Part shown: in pieces, positions 21,896 to 26,477 of the stretch | Layout: each line of letters starts with the position of its first letter | Position numbering within the stretch: the stretch's first letter is position 1 | Virus record (IMG/VR): IMGVR_UViG_3300005882_000018 | Span: 1-26,477 of that record | From: a virus | DNA length: 26,477 nucleotides | Direction: 5' to 3' (one strand) | Made by a program: the position numbers and the translations under genes | The notes under the pieces: model-generated | The model's database searches: none | What the model was told of the DNA's origin: nothing | Seen by the model: only the letters and a program-made list of their open reading frames with translations

Positions 21896-22126
21896 TTATT
21901 CTGCCTCAATAAATCCTGCCGCTTTAAGTTTCGCAATAAGTGCATTAAAATCTGTAACAAGACCTGCCACATCTTCTGCGGTACTGTCTGCCTGCGTTTC
22001 AGCTTTGGGAAGACCAGAAATTGTAGCACCCTCATCAATTTGAAGAGTTCCACTAATTTCAAGTGTTCCACCAATGACGGTTTTTTCACCGTCCTGCTTT
22101 ATATAGTTTTTCGTGTTATAACTCAT
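21896..22126 (-). CDS. Head fibre protein (Phage_fiber_2 type)
   Basis: The product is 76 residues. It begins MSYNTKNYIKQDGEKTVIGG and has beta-repeat-like steps (GGTLEISGTLQIDEGA). The C-terminal helix, 'ADSTAEDVAGLVTDFNALIAKLKAAGF', matches head fibre proteins. These decorate capsids and may bind host surfaces. It has an AAGGAGG site 6 bases before the ATG and follows the capsid gene by 11 bases. Such a fibre is non-essential in some phages. Confidence 0.85.
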   Translation of the reverse strand: MSYNTKNYIKQDGEKTVIGGTLEISGTLQIDEGATISGLPKAETQADSTAEDVAGLVTDFNALIAKLKAAGFIEAE

Positions 22127-22137
22127 AGTTTGCCTCC

Positions 22138-23349
22138 TTATCCTTTTTGCACAAGAACTTTAATTGCCTCTGGAAGAATAAGTTTGCCATCTACACGCTG
22201 AGAGGCAAGAAAACCTACTTGTCCGTTTGCAGCATAAAGTTCATTGAGTCTTTTAAAGGAACGTCCCTGACGGTCTGCAATCCAGTAATATCCAAAATCA
22301 CCAAAGGCAATAGATTTTACACCCGCCGCAATCGTTGGCATATAGGCAGAGGTATTAACTGGTCTTCCAAGCAAAGTATCTGGCGCTCCCGTAGTAAGGG
22401 AAGGCTGCCACAAATACTGTCCACTACCATCTTTTAGCTTTCTAACCGCTTTTACAGTTGCATCGTTAAGAACCCATACGGCATTCTTACGATATGGTGC
22501 ATTTAAGCTATAAAATAAATCAATTATCTCATCTGCAGTAATCGTAGTCGCACCTGATGTAGTAACTCCTGTCTGTGCACCTCCTGCAGCAGCAAGAATG
22601 CCAAGAGGCTTACCAGAACCATCACCCGTAAAGAATGCCTCTTCTTCTTTTGTACCAATTCGACGAGCAAACTCCTTAGTAATATAGCTTTCAAGGTCAA
22701 AAACACTGTCATTTAGAAGTTCCTCTGAAACCTTAATCATAGTTCCTAACTTATAAGCCCCAATTGATACCTGTCCGAAAGAATCATCGCTTTCAATATA
22801 AGCACCTTCTTCATCAATCCAAGATGCACTGCCTTTAGTTGCAACAACTGGAATTTTTCGATCTCCACTAGAAGTTTGAATAATCTTTGCAAGCTTACGG
22901 AAGATGTTTTCATCCTCAAGCGCCTCAACAAGGGTATGTTCAAATTCATCTGGAACAAGGTAGCCACCCTCTGAATCTGTGCCCACTTGCAATGCATTCA
23001 CAACAGCTGGCATTGGAGCTTTGGCTCTCATTACATTCCAGAAGTTCTTTTTGTAATCTTTAGCACCTCGCCCTGTTTTATCATCTTCTTTATCCTCATC
23101 TTTGACTTTCATCGGTCTTTCCGTAAGGGGAGCGTTCACAGGCTTATTAAGTTCTGCTTCAATAGCATCTTTTCGTTCCATACGCTTGATTTCATTAGTA
23201 AATTGATCAAGGTCTGTTTCCATACTTGTGTACGTAGCATCATCTTCAGCACTAAGTACACCTTTTTCATTTCTGTGCGTATCAAGAAAGCCTTCCATTG
23301 CATTCCACATTTTTGCACGTTTTTCACGCATTTCTATAATTGTCATCAT
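22138..23349 (-). CDS. Major capsid protein, HK97 fold with N-terminal delta region
   Basis: The product is 403 residues. The first 100 residues are charged and helical (for example METDLDQFTNEIKRMERKD), fitting the scaffold-like delta domain removed by the head protease. The shell domain begins near GTDSEGGYLVPDEFEHTLVE. FFTGDGSGKPLGIL, PYRKNAVWVLNDATV and the closing QRVDGKLILPEAI are classic HK97 capsid motifs. GGAGG lies 6 bases before the first of two ATG codons. The protease gene directly precedes it, as expected for procapsid maturation. Confidence 0.95.
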   Translation of the reverse strand: MMTIIEMREKRAKMWNAMEGFLDTHRNEKGVLSAEDDATYTSMETDLDQFTNEIKRMERKDAIEAELNKPVNAPLTERPMKVKDEDKEDDKTGRGAKDYKKNFWNVMRAKAPMPAVVNALQVGTDSEGGYLVPDEFEHTLVEALEDENIFRKLAKIIQTSSGDRKIPVVATKGSASWIDEEGAYIESDDSFGQVSIGAYKLGTMIKVSEELLNDSVFDLESYITKEFARRIGTKEEEAFFTGDGSGKPLGILAAAGGAQTGVTTSGATTITADEIIDLFYSLNAPYRKNAVWVLNDATVKAVRKLKDGSGQYLWQPSLTTGAPDTLLGRPVNTSAYMPTIAAGVKSIAFGDFGYYWIADRQGRSFKRLNELYAANGQVGFLASQRVDGKLILPEAIKVLVQKG

Positions 23350-23361
23350 TAATATCCTCCA

Positions 23362-24099
23362 TTATATATATTTTTTGATTGTAAAAAGACGCTCTTTGAG
23401 TTCATCAACAGAGCGTCCTTGGGGTTTTACAGTTTTCACCGCAGAAACATTTGCCGTCTTTTCTACAATTTTGTTTAATAGATTGGTCGCGACGGCTTTT
23501 CTAGAAAAGGCATAAGCGGGAACAGCCATATCTAACAGCTTGTCGTCCGTCAGTACATCGTCTGCAAAGCCATAATCAATGGCTTTATTTGCATTCATCC
23601 AAGTTTCTGCATCCATAAGATGTGAAAGTTTGGCTCTGGAATGTCCCGTCTTTATTTCATAGGCATTGATAATGCTTTCTTTTACTTCACCTAGCATTTC
23701 AATGGCCTTTTGCATATCCTCATGATCACCAGCTGCAATTGTTGCAGGGTTATGAATCATCATGAGGGACGTTGGCGCCATTAGCACTTTTGTACCCGCC
23801 ATAGCAATAACGGATGCAGCAGATGCAGCAATACCATCAATTTTGACTGTCACATCCCCTTTATAATCCATCAGCATAGAATAAATTTGACTTGCTGCAA
23901 TGCAGTCACCACCAGGTGAGTTTATCCAAATTGTAATAGGACCACTGCCACTGAATAGTTCATTCTTAAACTGGGTAGGTGTGATATCATCGTCAAACCA
24001 GCTTTCTTCCGCTATCGTGCCATAAAGTTCAAGCACTCGTTCTGCTTCTTCCTGTTCGCTTGTTTGATTCTTCCACACCCAAAACTTCTTGTTCTTCAT
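23362..24099 (-). CDS. ClpP-like prohead protease
   Basis: The product is 245 residues and should cleave the capsid delta region during maturation. It shows WINSPGGD, the nucleophile motif GIAASAASVIAMAG (likely Ser93, by alignment to ClpP GQAASMG), and catalytic His116 in LMMIHNPAT. The third residue is probably the acidic one in AETWMNA, where Glu replaces Asp as in many phage members. The start at 24099 is chosen because AAAGGAGG precedes it; the longer frame lies within the portal gene. It overlaps the portal gene by 71 bases, with the portal C-terminus in another frame. Confidence 0.93.
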   Translation of the reverse strand: MKNKKFWVWKNQTSEQEEAERVLELYGTIAEESWFDDDITPTQFKNELFSGSGPITIWINSPGGDCIAASQIYSMLMDYKGDVTVKIDGIAASAASVIAMAGTKVLMAPTSLMMIHNPATIAAGDHEDMQKAIEMLGEVKESIINAYEIKTGHSRAKLSHLMDAETWMNANKAIDYGFADDVLTDDKLLDMAVPAYAFSRKAVATNLLNKIVEKTANVSAVKTVKPQGRSVDELKERLFTIKKYI

Positions 24100-25363
24100 C
24101 GGATTCTTCCTCCTTTCCATCATTGTTGTTTTCTGTATCTGCAAAAGCACCCGCTTTTTCAAGAGGAAGCATATTGCCATTTACAAGGTAAAGGTCACCA
24201 CCATCTTTAGCTGGAATACGGTCGAGATTTTCCAGTTCTCTGATATCATTTGCAGACATCCATCCGTTCTGCCTTGCGGTGGCATAACCGCTCATACGAC
24301 TTTCATAATCGCCTCTAAGTAATCCTTCCACATTGAATTTGAAAAAATATTTCTTTTTCTCTTCGGGAGTAAAAAGGATACGTGACAGCGATTGCTCCCA
24401 GCGAACCACCCACGGGTCAAGGGTATACTTTACAAACTCAAGTGATTGTTGCTCTATATTAGAAAAACTCGATTTCTCCAAATCACCAACCATATGAGGT
24501 GGCACTCGGAAAATTCGAGCAATTTCATCAATCTGAAACTTTCTTGTTTCAAGGAATTGTGCCTGTTCTGGTGAAATAGAAATCGGTGTATACTTCATTC
24601 CTTCTTCCAAAACAGCTATTTTATTGGAATTGGCACTGCCACCAAATTGGGATTGCCATGCTTCACGAACTTTGCCTGGTTCTTTAATTGTTCCAGGATG
24701 TTCAAGAACACCAGAAGGTGCGGCACCATTAGCAAAGAACTTTGCTCCATATTCTTCTGTGGCAATTGCAAGGCCTATGGCATTTTTAGCCATCGCAATC
24801 GGTGAATATCCAACTAAGCCATCAAATCCAAGCCCCGGAATATGTAGTACATCTGAGGTACTAAGTTTAACTGTAACACCTTTCATTGTGGGTGCGTCAT
24901 CAGAAGATTTTGTATAAAGATAATACAGCTGTCCATTTTCATCCCTTTCAACCGTCATCCTATTTGGCATCAAGGTATAGAGTGCCACAATTTCACCTTT
25001 ACCATTTCTTATTATTTGCGCGTAAGCATTACCCCACAGCAAAAGGTGTGTCATTAGTGTTTCTCTAAACACAAACGAACTCATCTCCGGATTTGGCTCC
25101 TCATAGAGCAGATGATATAAAGGATGATCAATTGCTTTTTCCTTACCTCCGTCCTCGGTATATCTATAAAGGTGCAAAGGAAGTCCTGCAACAGCCTCAG
25201 ATAAAATACGGACGCAGGCATAAACAGCTGTCATCTGCATTGCCGAGCGTTCCGTTACTGCTTTTCCTGCTGTAGTTCCTCCCATAAAGAAGGAATAACT
25301 GCTACCGGAAGTTCTGTCTGTAGGCTTATCCCTTGACCGAAACAGCCCGCTAAATATACTCAT
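24029..25363 (-). CDS. Portal protein (HK97 gp3-like)
   Basis: The product is 444 residues and forms the dodecameric channel at the packaging vertex. It has 'MQMTAVYACVRILSEAVAGL', 'RETLMTHLLLWGNAYAQIIR', and 'RIFRVPPHMVGDLEKSSFSN' with the following helix, all typical of PF04860. The ATG at 25363 gives MSIFSGLFRS, preceded by AAAGGGG; a TTG at 25384 would give seven extra residues and is less likely. The acidic C-terminal tail overlaps the start of the protease gene. Confidence 0.94.
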   Translation of the reverse strand: MSIFSGLFRSRDKPTDRTSGSSYSFFMGGTTAGKAVTERSAMQMTAVYACVRILSEAVAGLPLHLYRYTEDGGKEKAIDHPLYHLLYEEPNPEMSSFVFRETLMTHLLLWGNAYAQIIRNGKGEIVALYTLMPNRMTVERDENGQLYYLYTKSSDDAPTMKGVTVKLSTSDVLHIPGLGFDGLVGYSPIAMAKNAIGLAIATEEYGAKFFANGAAPSGVLEHPGTIKEPGKVREAWQSQFGGSANSNKIAVLEEGMKYTPISISPEQAQFLETRKFQIDEIARIFRVPPHMVGDLEKSSFSNIEQQSLEFVKYTLDPWVVRWEQSLSRILFTPEEKKKYFFKFNVEGLLRGDYESRMSGYATARQNGWMSANDIRELENLDRIPAKDGGDLYLVNGNMLPLEKAGAFADTENNNDGKEEESDEEQEVLGVEESNKRTGRSRTSA

Positions 25364-25380
25364 ATATAAATCATCCCCTT

Positions 25381-26477
25381 TCAAATAAACAAAATGCCAC
25401 GGCTATCATAAACCGAAGCACTTGTATCATTACCGCAACGAATGGCTCTGTCTAATGCCATAATTACAGCAACTGCACCATCAATTTTCTCTGTTGATTT
25501 TTCTTTGTCTGGTTTGATATTTCCTGCTGGATCCGTTCGAATATAGATGTTATCCATCATCCACCTTAAAACAGGATGGCCACCATGCGCCATTTTCTCT
25601 TCCAGCACTAGTTTCATTAATTCTTTTGTTGGAGGACTCATATCTTTAAATCCCTGTCCAAAGGGAACAACCGTAAATCCCATGCCCTCAAGGTTTTGTA
25701 CCATCTGAACAGCGCCCCAACGGTCAAAGGCAATTTCTCTGATATTAAATTTCATGCCAAGTTCCTCTATGAATTTTTCTATAAATCCATAATGGACAAC
25801 ATTTCCTTCTGTTGTTTTAAGAAAATCTTGTTTTTCCCATACATCATAAGGCACATGGTCACGCCTTACTCTTAAATCAAGGTTTTCCTCCGGTATCCAA
25901 AAATAGGGAAGTACCATATACTTGTCATCTTCATCTACTGGCGGAAACACAAGCACAAATGCTGTAATATCCGTTGAGGAAGAAAGGTCAAGGCCACCGT
26001 AGCAAACTCTTCCCTCTAATTCTTTTTCAGAAACAGCAAAGGAACACTTATCCCATTTATCCATTGGCATCCACCGAATTGCCTGTTTGACCCATTGATT
26101 GAGTCTTAGCTGCCTGAATGAATTTTCCTCAGCAGGATTTTGTTTTGCTGATTCACAAGCCGCTTTAACCTTATCAATACCAACTGTAATACCAAGAGAA
26201 GGATTTGCTTTCTTCCATACTTTTGGATCAGTCCAGTCTTCCGATTCCTTCGCTCCATAAATAACGGGATAGAAGGTAGGGTCTACTTTCCTCCCCGCCA
26301 GAAGATCTAAAGCCTTTTGATGGGTTTCATAACAAATAGACTTGGTGTCTGTTCCAGCTGTTGTAATAAGAAAATACAGTGGCTGCATACGTGCATCTCC
26401 AGATCCTTTTGTCATAACATCAAACAATTTTCTGTTTGGCTGTGTATGCAATTCATCAAAAACAACCCCATGAATAT
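25381..26477 (-). CDS. terL: Terminase large subunit, C-terminal part
   Basis: The gene runs off the right edge, so its start and Walker A motif are not seen. The visible frame begins IHGVVFDELHTQPNRK; VVFDELH is a Walker B-type motif of the packaging ATPase. The codon read as a start by simple gene finders is TTG inside this motif, so 26451 is not a true start. Downstream are LITTAGTD (motif III), and nuclease parts GGLDLSSSTDITAF and FDRWGAVQMVQNLEGMGF. The C-terminus ends GILFI just before the portal. It translocates and cuts phage DNA at the portal. Confidence 0.94.
   Translation of the reverse strand, partial: IHGVVFDELHTQPNRKLFDVMTKGSGDARMQPLYFLITTAGTDTKSICYETHQKALDLLAGRKVDPTFYPVIYGAKESEDWTDPKVWKKANPSLGITVGIDKVKAACESAKQNPAEENSFRQLRLNQWVKQAIRWMPMDKWDKCSFAVSEKELEGRVCYGGLDLSSSTDITAFVLVFPPVDEDDKYMVLPYFWIPEENLDLRVRRDHVPYDVWEKQDFLKTTEGNVVHYGFIEKFIEELGMKFNIREIAFDRWGAVQMVQNLEGMGFTVVPFGQGFKDMSPPTKELMKLVLEEKMAHGGHPVLRWMMDNIYIRTDPAGNIKPDKEKSTEKIDGAVAVIMALDRAIRCGNDTSASVYDSRGILFI

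Noticed and set aside
22987-23352. Plus-strand open frame of 121 codons
   Set aside because: It is opposite the capsid delta region; the His/Phe/Cys-rich translation is what antisense reading of a Glu/Lys-rich coiled coil gives.
26449-26451. Start codon of the terminase gene
   Set aside because: The codon is TTG within VVFDELHTQ, a conserved motif, and the frame stays open to the window edge, so the gene is truncated rather than starting here.

Overview
The window is most of an integrated siphophage (prophage) in an AT-rich Gram-positive host. It is probably a member of the Clostridia, perhaps Lachnospiraceae. This is inferred from the strong AGGAGG-type ribosome binding sites, the low GC, the three-gene serine-recombinase cassette, the DUF2800/DUF2815/family A polymerase set and the CadC/SmtB-like ArsR repressor at the left edge. 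Every gene that can be supported lies on the minus strand, so transcription runs from high to low coordinates. The terminase large subunit is cut by the right edge and an ArsR-family regulator is cut by the left edge.

Layout in transcription order. (1) Packaging and head, 26477 to 20800: terminase large subunit (partial), HK97-type portal, ClpP-like head maturation protease, HK97-fold major capsid protein with an N-terminal coiled-coil delta region, a short head fibre protein, a gp6-like connector, a head closure protein and an HK97 gp10-like protein. (2) Tail, 20803 to 10092: a putative tail terminator, the phi13-type tube protein, a gpG/gpGT chaperone pair made by -1 frameshifting on A AAA AAC, an 867-residue tape measure with 44-residue hydrophobic repeats, Dit, a Tal-like protein with an N-terminal LamG-like module, two small tail proteins that share a motif, and an 821-residue GH18-like protein whose barrel seems to be interrupted by carbohydrate-binding-type modules. 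(3) Lysis, 10018 to 8758: holin and an amidase-SPOR-LysM endolysin, ending in a strong terminator. (4) Replication/recombination, 8618 to 4411: two small genes, a DUF2800 PD-(D/E)XK nuclease with an apparent Fe-S cysteine set, a DUF2815 (Enc34-type) single-strand DNA-binding protein and a family A DNA polymerase. (5) Integration, 4345 to 522: a 71-residue protein and three co-directional recombinase genes, of which the middle one has no catalytic domain. (6) Left flank, 1-466: a frameshifted DUF1413-like remnant and the repressor start with a well-formed promoter and two SmtB-type operators. This is probably chromosomal or belongs to another element.

The most interesting structure is a pair of conserved non-coding leaders. 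One precedes the replication unit (8655-8704) and the other precedes the recombinase unit (4353-4404). Each is a 44-base block whose two ends are nearly identical and whose 11-12-base middle differs. In both, the differing middle pairs with flanking sequence to form a stem under the same conserved loop. In the copy before the recombinases, the 11-bp hairpin buries the ribosome binding site and is followed directly by seven U residues and the start codon, so it could act on translation, on termination, or on both. This suggests that replication and integration/excision genes share one post-transcriptional or promoter-proximal switch.

The gene order is also unusual. The replication genes sit between lysis and recombinases, and no primase, helicase or VRR-NUC gene follows the polymerase before the recombinases begin. 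These genes may lie beyond the right edge, or the element may be rearranged.
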